Of a stretch of 64,000 nt of DNA, positions 54,389-63,170 are shown one piece after another. Numbering within the stretch: position 1 is the first letter of the stretch; every line of letters starts with the position of its first letter. This DNA comes from Prolixibacteraceae bacterium (GTDB lineage: Bacteria; Bacteroidota; Bacteroidia; Bacteroidales; Prolixibacteraceae), in NCBI GenBank assembly GCA_023229575.1, contig JALNYZ010000004.1:124001-188000 (forward strand), written 5' to 3'. The notes under the pieces were generated by a model. It worked only from the letters and a program-made list of their open reading frames with translations, ran no database searches and was not told the origin of the DNA. Both the position numbers and the translations under genes were made by a program.

Positions 54389-55082
54389 AGAAAGTCCATT
54401 TTGCGGAGAGCATTGGATTTAGCATAAAACCCTTGTGACCTGAGAAATTGGCACTAATATCCTCTTCAGTTCCTAAGGAAAGGTGTTCTGTGCAATTGTA
54501 CCACAACTGAGGTTTGGTCAGAAACACATATTTTGTCACATCAGAAGTTCCCACAAAATTATCTTCTCTCCAGAAATCAGCGAATCCTGAGAAGGTAACT
54601 TTGTTTTTAAGCATCTGGATAGCCCAAACGCCAGTAATTTGAAAGGACGCACGGTTCTTGTCCTGGATGGTTTTGTACATCGCCTGAAGGGTAAATACTT
54701 TTGAGAAATCCTTGGTATTCCATGTATATTCACCTCCCAACAACCATGCATTATTTATCTGGTATGCGCCATTCAATGGCGTTGATGTTGTAAACTGTCC
54801 AAAACCGCCATTGAATTCAACATGCAATGCAAACGGACTTTTCCAAAATTTCAAAGCACGCGAAATCTCCCAATAAGCCATACTTACACCGTGCACATTT
54901 CCTTCCCCGTAATTCATGTCTATGAAAAAGAAGCTGCTTCCCCATTTGTCAGGTTTGAACATCTCAACGTGGGTCCATGGGAACTTATGATTTTTGCCCA
55001 GATCATAATGCAATTGTACATTTTGAGCCTTGATGGTGGAGGCTGAAACAAAAATTATTAGCAGTAAAAGAGTTTTTTTCAT
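54387..55082 (-). CDS. DUF5020 family Tsx-like outer-membrane protein
   Basis: A 231-residue protein with a signal peptide (KKTLLLLIIFVSASTIKAQ) and beta-barrel strands rich in alternating aromatic residues: HYDLGKNHKFPWTHVEMF, SSFFFIDMNYGEGNVHGVSM and LLGGEYTWNTKD. It ends MLSAKWTF, with terminal Phe as usual for outer-membrane barrels. It resembles the nucleoside channel Tsx family. Such porins often neighbour NCS2 permeases in Bacteroidota, a natural pair for purine uptake, but here the permease is truncated. The start at 55082 fits the signal peptide; the frame opens at 55142. Confidence 0.82.
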   Translation of the reverse strand: MKKTLLLLIIFVSASTIKAQNVQLHYDLGKNHKFPWTHVEMFKPDKWGSSFFFIDMNYGEGNVHGVSMAYWEISRALKFWKSPFALHVEFNGGFGQFTTSTPLNGAYQINNAWLLGGEYTWNTKDFSKVFTLQAMYKTIQDKNRASFQITGVWAIQMLKNKVTFSGFADFWREDNFVGTSDVTKYVFLTKPQLWYNCTEHLSLGTEEDISANFSGHKGFMLNPMLSAKWTF

Positions 55083-55230
55083 GCGTGCATTCAATTTTAT
55101 ACATATTATTAAAACTACGCAAAAGTAAAAATTAATTTTCACTTTTAAGTAGGCCTATAATGCTGTATATATGGTATTTACATCGAAACACGCATTGATT
55201 GATGAAATCTGAAGAGATAAAAATCCATTC

Positions 55231-55896
55231 TTAAACCAATCCGCTATCTTCGATTGCCCTATTGAAAAAATGGTTCAAAGGGAGCAATAGCCGAAAAATC
55301 TGAGCACTCTCCCCAATAAAATTATCAGCAAGCAACTCTTTCTCCGTAAGGTTCTTTCCAAAACCAAATGAGCGGTTCCTGATCAACGACAGATACTCCC
55401 AATCTTTGGGAAAACCCTTGGGGGCCGTTTTTAGCGGATCGAAATAGTGCTGGTTCAAAGTAGATTTAAATGGCACTTTCTCAATAATTTGACGATACTC
55501 GTCTGTGTGGTAATAGATCTCCTGCCGGATGGCGGCAAGATGCTCCGTTATAGGCATATAAACCCCTCCCGAAAGGAAGTACTCACCTGGCTGTATATGT
55601 ATATAATAACCGGCAAAACCAGATTTTCTTCCACCCCTCGCGATGTAACTACCGTAATTCGTTTTAAATGGTCGTTTGTCGCTCGAAAACCGAACATCCC
55701 TGAAGATCCTGAACATGCAATCCTTGGGTTGAAGAAGTGGAACTTCCACATCAAACTTCCTGATTTCATCAATTAAAGATGCTGTCAAATCCAGGAAATC
55801 CTTTCGTGTTTTTTCGTACCGGTTCCGGTTTGCATCGAACCATTCCCTATCGTTATTGAGATCAAGCTCTTTTAAAAACTGGAGAATATCGTTCAT
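55231..55896 (-). CDS. DUF2461 family protein
   Basis: Matches the DUF2461 family (about 220 residues): LQFLKELDLNNDREWFDANR, YEKTRKDFLDLTASL, FRIFRDVRFSSDKRPFKTNY and GYYIHIQPGEYFLSGGVYMP. It is cytosolic, without known reaction; the family is found widely in bacteria and fungi. The ATG at 55896 begins the conserved part; the frame opens at 55932. It stands alone. Confidence 0.88.
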   Translation of the reverse strand: MNDILQFLKELDLNNDREWFDANRNRYEKTRKDFLDLTASLIDEIRKFDVEVPLLQPKDCMFRIFRDVRFSSDKRPFKTNYGSYIARGGRKSGFAGYYIHIQPGEYFLSGGVYMPITEHLAAIRQEIYYHTDEYRQIIEKVPFKSTLNQHYFDPLKTAPKGFPKDWEYLSLIRNRSFGFGKNLTEKELLADNFIGESAQIFRLLLPLNHFFNRAIEDSGLV

Positions 55897-56007
55897 TTTG
55901 GTTCTGAATTTATAACAATCAAAAATAATCAAAACAAAGGATCAATTTAAAATCCGAAAGCTATTTTTGTATCAGTATCATTGGTTGATAAAGTGAACAT
56001 GTAAAAA

Positions 56008-56688
56008 ATGACAAAAAGTGTTATCATCGTGGCAGGCGGAAATGGATCCAGGATGGGAGGCGATCTTCCAAAACAGTTTCTATTACTGGAGAACTATCCT
56101 GTCCTGATGTGGACTATTTTGTGTTTTATTGAATTTGATCCCGCCATTTCGGTGGTTGTTGTACTGCCCGAATTACAGATCAGCTATTGGAATGATTTGT
56201 GTGCCAGGTATGATTTTGAACATTCCCATTTGGTGGTGAAAGGTGGGGAGACACGATTCGATTCTGTGAAAAACGGACTTGACGCGATGCATAAAACAGA
56301 TTTGGTTGCTGTCCATGATGGCGTTCGCCCGCTTGTCTCTCAATTGACGATCACCAACTGTTTCAAGCAGGCTGCCGAAACCGGGGCTGCAATTCCAGTC
56401 CTTCCCGTGCATGAAACATTGAGGAGCGGTACCCTGGAAAAATCATTCACTGTTGACAGGGGAATGTATTATACTGTTCAAACCCCTCAGGTATTTCAGT
56501 GGCAAAGCCTTAAAGCGGCCTATTCACAAAAATGGAACGCATCTTTCACGGATGATGCATCGGTCGTAGAACATTTCGGGCTACCCGTAAGGATGGTCCC
56601 TGGAAACAGGGACAACCTTAAAATCACCCACCCGGAAGATTTGGTTATTGCCTGCGAATACTTAAAACAAAAGAAAGACACCTTCTGA
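56008..56688 (+). CDS. ispD: 2-C-methyl-D-erythritol 4-phosphate cytidylyltransferase
   Basis: The third enzyme of the MEP pathway to isoprenoids: it joins CTP with methylerythritol phosphate. IIVAGGNGSRMGGDLPKQF is the nucleotide-binding start with the conserved Arg and Lys. VAVHDGVRPLVS, the proline-rich PVLPVHETLR, QTPQVFQ and DDASVVEHFGLPVRMVPGNR follow the IspD pattern, as does the ending LKITHPEDLVIA. Length (226 residues) is exact for the family. Single gene, no odd features. Confidence 0.94.
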   Translation: MTKSVIIVAGGNGSRMGGDLPKQFLLLENYPVLMWTILCFIEFDPAISVVVVLPELQISYWNDLCARYDFEHSHLVVKGGETRFDSVKNGLDAMHKTDLVAVHDGVRPLVSQLTITNCFKQAAETGAAIPVLPVHETLRSGTLEKSFTVDRGMYYTVQTPQVFQWQSLKAAYSQKWNASFTDDASVVEHFGLPVRMVPGNRDNLKITHPEDLVIACEYLKQKKDTF

Positions 56689-56757
56689 TGCCTTTCTTCT
56701 ATCGGAAAATAGAATCCGATTTACATTGCCGGGAAATAAACAAACCCGAATTACTGC

Positions 56758-57219
56758 TTATGCTTTATACAAACCGGGGTAATAAGCTGCAATCAGGTTT
56801 AAATGATCAAGCGTATCGGTAATCCCTGTTGCCAAAACCCTTTGGCTGTAATACTCCTTTTTGTTAACATCGTCAAGAGTAATCGGAAAACCATTGTAAA
56901 GAAGGTCATTATCTAACAATTTTACTCCGAAATAGACTCCGTTGCATTCATACTGGATGGGCAGCTTGTCTGACAAAACATAATACTTTTTACATTTTTT
57001 CTCTTTGTCAAGAGCCACAATGACTGATAAACCATTCTTTTCATAAGTAATCCGATACAGATCCAATTCCTTATCCTTATAAGACATATGGTTATCCAAT
57101 GCTTCAATTTTATAATCTCCGAATTGAGAATTAGAATGACCCTCAAACAATATCCGATTGGCAAAAGAGGCCAAACTGATGATAAGGATCAATACGGTGG
57201 TTAAAACTATTCTTTTCAT
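56758..57219 (-). CDS. Secreted hypothetical protein
   Basis: A 153-residue protein with a clear signal peptide (KRIVLTTVLILIISLASFA). The mature part is polar with predicted beta strands (GDYKIEALDNHMSY, LYRITYEKNGLSVIVALD) and no cysteine pattern, lipobox or membrane helix beyond the signal. I recognise no family. It stands alone, convergent with ispD. Confidence 0.65.
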   Translation of the reverse strand: MKRIVLTTVLILIISLASFANRILFEGHSNSQFGDYKIEALDNHMSYKDKELDLYRITYEKNGLSVIVALDKEKKCKKYYVLSDKLPIQYECNGVYFGVKLLDNDLLYNGFPITLDDVNKKEYYSQRVLATGITDTLDHLNLIAAYYPGLYKA

Positions 57220-57616
57220 GACTAATAAATTTAAAAAAGTGATTTAAAAAATTCAATTTCCGTTCAACTTGCAAGTCAACTATAAGACGCCAGACTTTTT
57301 TTTTCGTTACACATCCAAAATACCCAATCCTATTTTTACAAGTTCTAAACAAGGTAGTTTCTAAGGACCAATATGACTGGTTTTTGATTCCGTGAAACTC
57401 GTATATTGTTGATTTTATGATGTATAAAAAATATTGAAACAAATATGCCTGTTTAAAAAATGCACTTTGAATACCCAAGGACACTTCACTTTTTTAACCT
57501 TTTTTTAACCATTATTTAACTATATCTGTAGATGGTCAATAATTCGTTAAATTTGTTGACAATGGATTTTATACCATGGGAAACTATCAATACATTTATC
57601 CAAATACTTGAAAAAA
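57220..57616. other. AT-rich intergenic region with probable promoters
   Basis: No gene is visible between the divergent hypothetical and TIM-barrel genes. It should contain promoters for both. Runs such as TTTTTTAACC near 57485-57520 are seen, but no inverted repeat or RNA structure that I could support. Confidence 0.5.
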
Positions 57617-58504
57617 ATGGGGAAAAAACAGGAAGAGGGTAGGAGAATTTTTTTAAAGAACCTTGGTATGCTGACGGGTGCGATGGTTTTACCAACTGGC
57701 CAGCTTGCTTTCGGAAAGGCCAAAAAGCAAAAGATGAAACTTGGTTTTGTCACCTACTTGTGGGGAAAAGACTGGGATCAGGATACACTTATTAAAAACC
57801 TGACGGCTTCTGCCATTCAAGGGGTTGAACTCCGTGTGGAACATGCCCACAAAGTTTCCACGACTTTAACTGCAGAAGAACGCAAGACTGTCCGAAAAAA
57901 ATTCAGAGATAGTCCTGTTCAAATCATTGGCATGGGCACAAACCAACAATACGATTATCCTGAGCCTGCCAAATTGCGTGAATCTATCGAACAAACCAAG
58001 GCGTTCTTCCAACTCAGTCATGATATTGGAGGTTTGGGAGTAAAGGTTAAGCCCAATCAGTTCAGGGCCGGCATTCCACATGAGAAGACCATCGAACAGA
58101 TAGGACTGGCATTGAATGAACTGGCAAAGTTTGGAGCCGACATGGGACAAAAACTTCGGTTGGAGGTGCATGGCAACGAGACCCAGGAACTGCCCAATAT
58201 CAAAGCCATCATGGATGTGGCCAACCATCCGAATGCAACGGTCTGCTGGAATTGCAATCCCCAGGATCTTACCGGAAACGGATTGGAAGCCAATTTCAAC
58301 CTGGTGAAAGACCGCTTTGGGGATATCTGCCATGTAAGGGAACTTGACGACACATCCTATCCCTATCAGGATTTGATGAACCTTTTTCTCAAAAACAATT
58401 ACGAGGGTTGGATTTTACTTGAGTGCAGAACAGACCCGGCTGACAAGGTCAAAGCGCTTATCAGCCAAAGGGAGATCTTTGAGAAAATGACAGGAAAGCG
58501 TTGA
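57617..58504 (+). CDS. Tat-exported sugar phosphate isomerase/epimerase-like TIM barrel
   Basis: A xylose-isomerase-like TIM barrel (AP endonuclease 2 family). The N-terminus has a twin-arginine motif, GRRIFLKNLGMLTGAMVLP, so export folded through Tat is likely. The barrel shows LGFVTYLWGKDWDQDTLIKN, GVELRVEHAHKV, LRLEVHGNE, TVCWNCNPQDL, HVRELDD and GWILLECRTDP, which give the metal-binding Glu, His and Asp typical of the fold. Secreted members are common in Bacteroidota; the reaction is unknown. The first possible start is TTG at 57608; the ATG at 57617 is preferred. It precedes a thioredoxin-like gene on the same strand by 90 bp. Confidence 0.82.
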   Translation: MGKKQEEGRRIFLKNLGMLTGAMVLPTGQLAFGKAKKQKMKLGFVTYLWGKDWDQDTLIKNLTASAIQGVELRVEHAHKVSTTLTAEERKTVRKKFRDSPVQIIGMGTNQQYDYPEPAKLRESIEQTKAFFQLSHDIGGLGVKVKPNQFRAGIPHEKTIEQIGLALNELAKFGADMGQKLRLEVHGNETQELPNIKAIMDVANHPNATVCWNCNPQDLTGNGLEANFNLVKDRFGDICHVRELDDTSYPYQDLMNLFLKNNYEGWILLECRTDPADKVKALISQREIFEKMTGKR

Positions 58505-58593
58505 TAGCTATGAACTGAGAATCGTTAGTTATTTATATTTATTTCTATCTTTATGAAGAATGCAACCCAATTAAAAGACTAAAAATTAAACTT

Positions 58594-59163
58594 ATGAAAA
58601 GAACTCAAATTCCCGGAACCAACTATTTCTCGTTTTTTACTGCTCTTTTATGCTGTTTTTACTTACTCCCAAACACAGGGAAGGCACAAACCGGTAACGT
58701 GGTCGGAAAAACCATGACCTCTTTAATGATCTCCGACCCAAACAACCAACCCAAACAAATTCCATATGTTGGTGAAAAGGTATTGCTGCTCCAATATACC
58801 GATCCTGATGTGAAAGATGTTAACGACAAACTTTCGGATGCGGTTAAAGCCAGAAAATTTGACGAAAAACTTTATCAGGGAATTGGAATTGCCAATTGCA
58901 AGGATACCTGGATTCCAAATGCCGGCATCCGGATGAAAGCAAGGCAAAAAGAGAAACAATACGCAGGTTCAGTCATCCTGCTGGATGAAGCACGTGTTCT
59001 TCCTACAGCGCTCGGGCTGGGTGATTGCAATGAAAAAGGGGTACTCCTGATCGTTGGAAAGGACAAAGTCATTAAGTACATGAAAAAGATCTCTACCGAA
59101 GAAGAGAGTCAAAAAGCGACTGCGGAAGTCCTTGGGATTCTCGAAACTGAGATAAATAAGTAA
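58594..59163 (+). CDS. Secreted YtfJ/thioredoxin-like protein
   Basis: A 189-residue protein with an N-terminal signal segment (FFTALLCCFYLLPNTGKAQ). The mature part looks like a thioredoxin fold: VGEKVLLLQYTDPDVKDVND, GIGIANCKDTWIPNAG, GSVILLDEARVLPTALGLGD and KGVLLIVGKDKVIKYMKKIS resemble YtfJ-type redoxin-like proteins. The CXXC pair is missing, so it is probably not a disulfide enzyme. A role in the periplasm is likely but unknown. It follows the TIM-barrel gene and may be co-transcribed. Confidence 0.6.
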   Translation: MKRTQIPGTNYFSFFTALLCCFYLLPNTGKAQTGNVVGKTMTSLMISDPNNQPKQIPYVGEKVLLLQYTDPDVKDVNDKLSDAVKARKFDEKLYQGIGIANCKDTWIPNAGIRMKARQKEKQYAGSVILLDEARVLPTALGLGDCNEKGVLLIVGKDKVIKYMKKISTEEESQKATAEVLGILETEINK

Positions 59164-59168
59164 AAGTT

Positions 59169-59311
59169 AAGGATAAAGGATAAAGTCAAAAGGATAAAGT
59201 GTTGGACTCCGTAATGTGGGGCATCAAATTTAAAGAATCTGTTGGCTAAAGCTGGAAATTTATGGTATGCTCGGATGCCACTTTATCCTTTTTACTTTAT
59301 CCTTTATCCTT
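59169..59311. repeat. 33-bp inverted repeat with 77-bp spacer
   Basis: The left arm (59169-59201) is built from AAGGATAAA units, and the right arm (59279-59311) is its reverse complement with one mismatch in 33 bp. The spacer is 77 bp and has no frame of note. RNA from it would form a very stable hairpin. Each arm itself contains a short direct repeat (GGATAAA three times). No target duplication was evident, so a mobile origin is only possible. Confidence 0.8.
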
Positions 59312-59337
59312 CCTTCAATGAACCAAAATTTCAACCA

Positions 59338-59724
59338 ATGAAAAACCTTGAGGATTGGTTCCATTGGATACCCAGGTCACTATGCATTCTGGCTATACTG
59401 TTTATCAGCATGTTTGCACTTGATTCCTTTGCTCCCGGTTTAACTGTTTGGGAACAGATTGGCGCTTTTCTGATGCACCTGATCCCCACCTTCATTCTTA
59501 TTGCTATTCTGGCAGTAGCCTGGAGATGGGAAAAAATTGGAGGAATCATCTTAATGGTAGTTGGCCTTGGATTTAGTCCATCCATTTTTTTATTAAACTA
59601 CCATCGTACTGGTTCAGTTTGGATTGCCCTTGGAATTGTTACGGTGATCAATCTCCCATTTGTCATAGTGGGAGGACTGTTTGTCCTGAGCAATTTCATT
59701 CGCAAGAAGTCTGAAAAGTCATAA
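59338..59724 (+). CDS. Small integral membrane protein of unknown function
   Basis: A 128-residue protein with four predicted membrane helices: SLCILAILFISMFALDSF, FLMHLIPTFILIAILAVAW, IGGIILMVVGLGFSPSIFLL and IALGIVTVINLPFVIVGGLF. It starts KNLEDWFHWIPR and ends in a basic tail. Similar small proteins occur in Bacteroidota, but no function is known to me. The frame opens at 59242 across the inverted repeat; the ATG at 59338 excludes that. A bidirectional terminator overlaps its stop. Confidence 0.72.
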   Translation: MKNLEDWFHWIPRSLCILAILFISMFALDSFAPGLTVWEQIGAFLMHLIPTFILIAILAVAWRWEKIGGIILMVVGLGFSPSIFLLNYHRTGSVWIALGIVTVINLPFVIVGGLFVLSNFIRKKSEKS

Positions 59725-59748
59725 AAAAAGGCCTTCCGGCCTTTTTTT
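59723..59748. terminator. Bidirectional terminator between the membrane protein gene and glyS
   Basis: AAAAAAAGGCC-TTCC-GGCCTTTTTTT forms a compact GC stem with an A run on one side and a T run on the other, so it can stop transcripts from both converging genes. The glyS stop codon lies inside its right edge. Confidence 0.92.
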
Positions 59749-61303
59749 ATGACTTCAGTTTTTCAAACAATCTTCGAAGACTAACCTGATTCCCAATGAT
59801 AGATTTCACCTGATCTATGGCTACCCGCTCTTGCGCCATCGAATCGCGGTAGCGTATGGTTACGGTATTGTCCTCCATGGTCTGGTGATCTACTGTTACG
59901 CAAAATGGCGTCCCAATGGCATCCTGACGCCTGTATCGCTTGCCGATAGAATCCTTTTCGTCATACTGGCAGTTGAATTCAAACTTAAGTTCGTCAATGA
60001 TTTCACGCGCTTTTTCAGGAAGTCCCTCCTTTTTGATCAACGGCATCACACACAGTTTGACAGGAGCCAGCGGTGCAGGAAGCCTAAGCACTACACGGGT
60101 ATCTTTTTTGCCGTCACTACTTTCGATCTCCTCTTCGAAATAAGAGGCTGACATGATTTGCAAAAACATCCTGTCGACACCAATTGAAGTTTCCACCACG
60201 AATGGAACGTATGACTCATTGAGCTCGGGATCAAAATACTGTATTTTTTTACCTGAAAATTTTTGATGCTGAGAAAGGTCAAAATCAGTGCGTGAATGAA
60301 TTCCCTCCACCTCTTTGAATCCAAACGGGAATCTAAACTCGATGTCGACTGCAGCATTGGCATAATGGGCCAACTTTTCATGCTCATGGAAACGGTAATT
60401 GGACTCGCCGAAACCGAGGGCTTTGTGCCACTTGATCCGAGTCTCCTTCCATTGCTCAAACCATTTTAACTCAGTGCCGGGCCGCACAAAAAATTGCATC
60501 TCCATCTGCTCAAACTCCCTCATCCGAAAGATAAACTGACGCGCTACTATTTCGTTGCGAAAGGCTTTGCCTATTTGCGCAATCCCGAAAGGAATTTTCA
60601 TCCGTCCTGTCTTCTGTACGTTCAGATAATTCACAAAGATGCCCTGAGCTGTTTCCGGTCGGAGGTATATTTTCAATGAACTGTCGGCTGTTGAACCCAT
60701 CTCGGTTGAGAACATAAGGTTAAACTGACGGACTTCAGTCCAGTTCCGGGTCCCGGATACCGGACAAACTATTTCGTTGTCTTCAATTATCTGCTTCAAC
60801 CCGGCCAGGTCGGCATTGTTCAGGGCATTGGCAAAATGGCTGTGCAAATCATTCCATTTCTGTTGATTCTCAAGCACTCTTGGATTGGTTTCCCTGAAAA
60901 TTTTCTCATCAAAGGATTCACCAAAACGGACTCGCGCTTTTTCAATCTCTTTATCGATTTTACCTTCAATTTTAGCCAGCTCCTCTTCAATCAACACATC
61001 TGCACGGTATCTTTTTTTGGAATCCTTGTTGTCAATCAAGGGATCATTGAAAGCATCCACATGGCCGGAGGCCTTCCAAATAGTAGGGTGCATAAAAATG
61101 GCTGAGTCAATTCCTACCACATTCTCATTGAGGAGAATCATGGAATCCCACCAGTATTTTTTGATGTTGTTTTTCAGTTCAACCCCATTTTGACCATAAT
61201 CATAAACGGCCCCCAAACCGTCATAGATTTCGCTGGAGGGAAAAATATAGCCGTATTCTTTGCTGTGAGCGATCAGCTTCTTAAAAAGATCTTCCTGGTT
61301 CAT
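59747..61303 (-). CDS. glyS: Glycyl-tRNA synthetase
   Basis: A single-chain, dimeric-type class II glycyl-tRNA synthetase (518 residues), charging tRNA-Gly in the cytoplasm. The start EDLFKKLIAHSKEYGYIFPS, then IYDGLGAVYDYGQNGVELKN, is typical. RPETAQGIFVNYLNV, FGIAQIGKAFRNEI and RQFIFRMREFEQMEMQFFV hold motif 2. The C-terminal anticodon domain reads APVKLCVMPLIKKEGLPEKA and ends with the DAIGTPFCVTVDHQ region. No disruption is seen. The gene ends in the shared terminator. Confidence 0.96.
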   Translation of the reverse strand: MNQEDLFKKLIAHSKEYGYIFPSSEIYDGLGAVYDYGQNGVELKNNIKKYWWDSMILLNENVVGIDSAIFMHPTIWKASGHVDAFNDPLIDNKDSKKRYRADVLIEEELAKIEGKIDKEIEKARVRFGESFDEKIFRETNPRVLENQQKWNDLHSHFANALNNADLAGLKQIIEDNEIVCPVSGTRNWTEVRQFNLMFSTEMGSTADSSLKIYLRPETAQGIFVNYLNVQKTGRMKIPFGIAQIGKAFRNEIVARQFIFRMREFEQMEMQFFVRPGTELKWFEQWKETRIKWHKALGFGESNYRFHEHEKLAHYANAAVDIEFRFPFGFKEVEGIHSRTDFDLSQHQKFSGKKIQYFDPELNESYVPFVVETSIGVDRMFLQIMSASYFEEEIESSDGKKDTRVVLRLPAPLAPVKLCVMPLIKKEGLPEKAREIIDELKFEFNCQYDEKDSIGKRYRRQDAIGTPFCVTVDHQTMEDNTVTIRYRDSMAQERVAIDQVKSIIGNQVSLRRLFEKLKS

Positions 61304-61369
61304 ATTGAATCGTATTGTGATAATGCTTAATTAAAAGGATGTTACGAGTGGGCTGAATTTGCCGGTTGG

Positions 61370-61651
61370 CTATTTGACCTCTTCGAAATCGACGTATTCC
61401 CCATCATTTCTCCGGAAAAGTTTGTCCTTTTTTCCAGGTCTCTCGACTGTAACCTTTCCCGGGGATGATGGTTCAGTCCGTCGCCTGGCCTCTTCCTGTG
61501 CTTTCAGGTCGCGATAAATTTTATCTGCGGCTTTTTCAACCACTTTGGGGCCAAAATATCTCAGAAAAAATCTAAATCCGTAGTAGACAATCAGCAGGAT
61601 AAAGATGGTATCAATAAGGGTCCCAATATTTAAAATGATAAAGAGTGTCAT
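61370..61651 (-). CDS. DUF4834 family small membrane protein
   Basis: A 93-residue protein with one N-terminal membrane helix (FIILNIGTLIDTIFILLIVY), a short amphipathic stretch (YGFRFFLRYFGPKVVEKAAD) and a charged cytosolic tail ending RRNDGEYVDFEEVK. This is the pattern of DUF4834, a family restricted to Bacteroidota. Function unknown. It lies 66 bp upstream of the glyS start on the same strand. Confidence 0.82.
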   Translation of the reverse strand: MTLFIILNIGTLIDTIFILLIVYYGFRFFLRYFGPKVVEKAADKIYRDLKAQEEARRRTEPSSPGKVTVERPGKKDKLFRRNDGEYVDFEEVK

Positions 61652-61694
61652 ACTTTAGCCAAATAACAACTGCGCACAAAAATAGTAAATTTTA

Positions 61695-63170
61695 TCAGAG
61701 GTTATCCCTTATGAGCGGACAGCCCGGACCAGCCCTTTTAGGACGTTGGTTGTAAACACCTTTCCTTGATTTGACTTCATCGTTGAAGATCAAATTGATT
61801 CCAACCCTCAAGTTTGTGTTCCTGGCAGTTGCCGGCTGGAAAAAGGAGGGCACATTGTCCGCTGCTGCATAAATTTGGACGGACCCTATCCTATAGGCAG
61901 CCGCAATACCAAGGTTGTCGTACGTTGATTCCATGACGGAATAACTGGCCGACACCGCCAATTTATTGGTAAACCTGGCATTGACCGAAGCGGTTAATGA
62001 GGTATGTATCATGTTGTTAAACATTCTCAGACGACCTAATCCCCCTAAAGTCACCTGATCACCTATCTTATATTCAGCGGCAACATACAACTTCACCGGC
62101 AACAGGGTGGAGAAACTTTTCGTGCTCCTGTCCGGGTAAAATGCATTGCGCACGCTATCCCTGAATGCCAGAAACAATCCCTGCGCATCCGTAGTGGTGG
62201 GTGGGTTGTTGGTAGAGGTGGTCGTATTCAAATTTATTCCCCGTACCATAAAATGTCCGTTTTCTGTAAATGCATTGACATCTTTGGTCCATGAGATGAA
62301 GCCCAGATCAATCAGACTGACCGACAACTCCAACTTCTTGCTGATTTTGTTTGTGAAACCAAGGTCAACAGCAAGTCCTGGATTTCCAAAATTGGCTAAA
62401 TAACTGCCTGTTCCAAAAGTGTTTTTTGCAATAGCCTGATAACCATTCGGATTATTTAACAACTGGATATCAACAGGAGCAGATAAAAGCGCTTTCCCTG
62501 TTGCTCCCACGTCGATTTGGTTACCATTTTTAGGCATGCCCATTATGAAATTCAATCCGGAAGTTTTTGCCCCGGCCATCCCAAAAAGCAATTTACCGGT
62601 TATACCAATCCCGATATTTTTCTTCAATTCTTTCGCGTATGTGAAGGCAAATTCGCGGTAATGTGCAGCTCCAAAACCAAAATATCCCGATTGAAAGGTA
62701 CTCCCCAAATATCGATCGTTTCCATAGTACAAAAGCTCTGCCAGGTTTTTTGTAAAAAAAGGTTCGGCATACTCACGTTCGGTCCATGAAACAGCATAAA
62801 AATTATCACCCTTTTTGTAACCCATTTCAAATAATGTCCAGGCTGCCGATTCCATCAAAAAATTGTTTTTACCAAGTGCTCCCAGATATTTTTTGAAATC
62901 CCAGACCATTGAGTCCGCCATTACACCCGTTCCACGGTGAATCAGATCATTGAAGCTCCAGTTGTTGGTATTGGCAGAAAGATCAATCTTTGAGAACAAA
63001 GGCAAGCTGATATAAAACCCACTTTCAATCCCGGGCCGGGCGGGATTAAGATCTTTGGTTTGCGGGATCCCCTTCAAAAAATAGAGTGTATTTGGTTGTG
63101 CATTAACCTTGTTGAAACCATTCATAATTAAGGCTAATATACAGATGAGCAGATAATTAACCCGTCTCAT
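61695..63170 (-). CDS. DUF5723-like outer-membrane beta-barrel protein
   Basis: A 491-residue protein with a signal peptide (NYLLICILALIMNGFNKVNA) and long beta-strand content: NTLYFLKGIPQTKDLNPARP, IESGFYISLPLFSKIDLSAN and FAFTYAKELKKNIGIGITGK. This follows the DUF5723 group of Bacteroidota outer-membrane proteins, which resemble FadL-like or PorV-like barrels. The role is not established. The last four bases of the upstream lipoprotein gene overlap its start, so the two are coupled. It ends RPKRAGPGCPLIRDNL. Confidence 0.75.
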   Translation of the reverse strand: MRRVNYLLICILALIMNGFNKVNAQPNTLYFLKGIPQTKDLNPARPGIESGFYISLPLFSKIDLSANTNNWSFNDLIHRGTGVMADSMVWDFKKYLGALGKNNFLMESAAWTLFEMGYKKGDNFYAVSWTEREYAEPFFTKNLAELLYYGNDRYLGSTFQSGYFGFGAAHYREFAFTYAKELKKNIGIGITGKLLFGMAGAKTSGLNFIMGMPKNGNQIDVGATGKALLSAPVDIQLLNNPNGYQAIAKNTFGTGSYLANFGNPGLAVDLGFTNKISKKLELSVSLIDLGFISWTKDVNAFTENGHFMVRGINLNTTTSTNNPPTTTDAQGLFLAFRDSVRNAFYPDRSTKSFSTLLPVKLYVAAEYKIGDQVTLGGLGRLRMFNNMIHTSLTASVNARFTNKLAVSASYSVMESTYDNLGIAAAYRIGSVQIYAAADNVPSFFQPATARNTNLRVGINLIFNDEVKSRKGVYNQRPKRAGPGCPLIRDNL

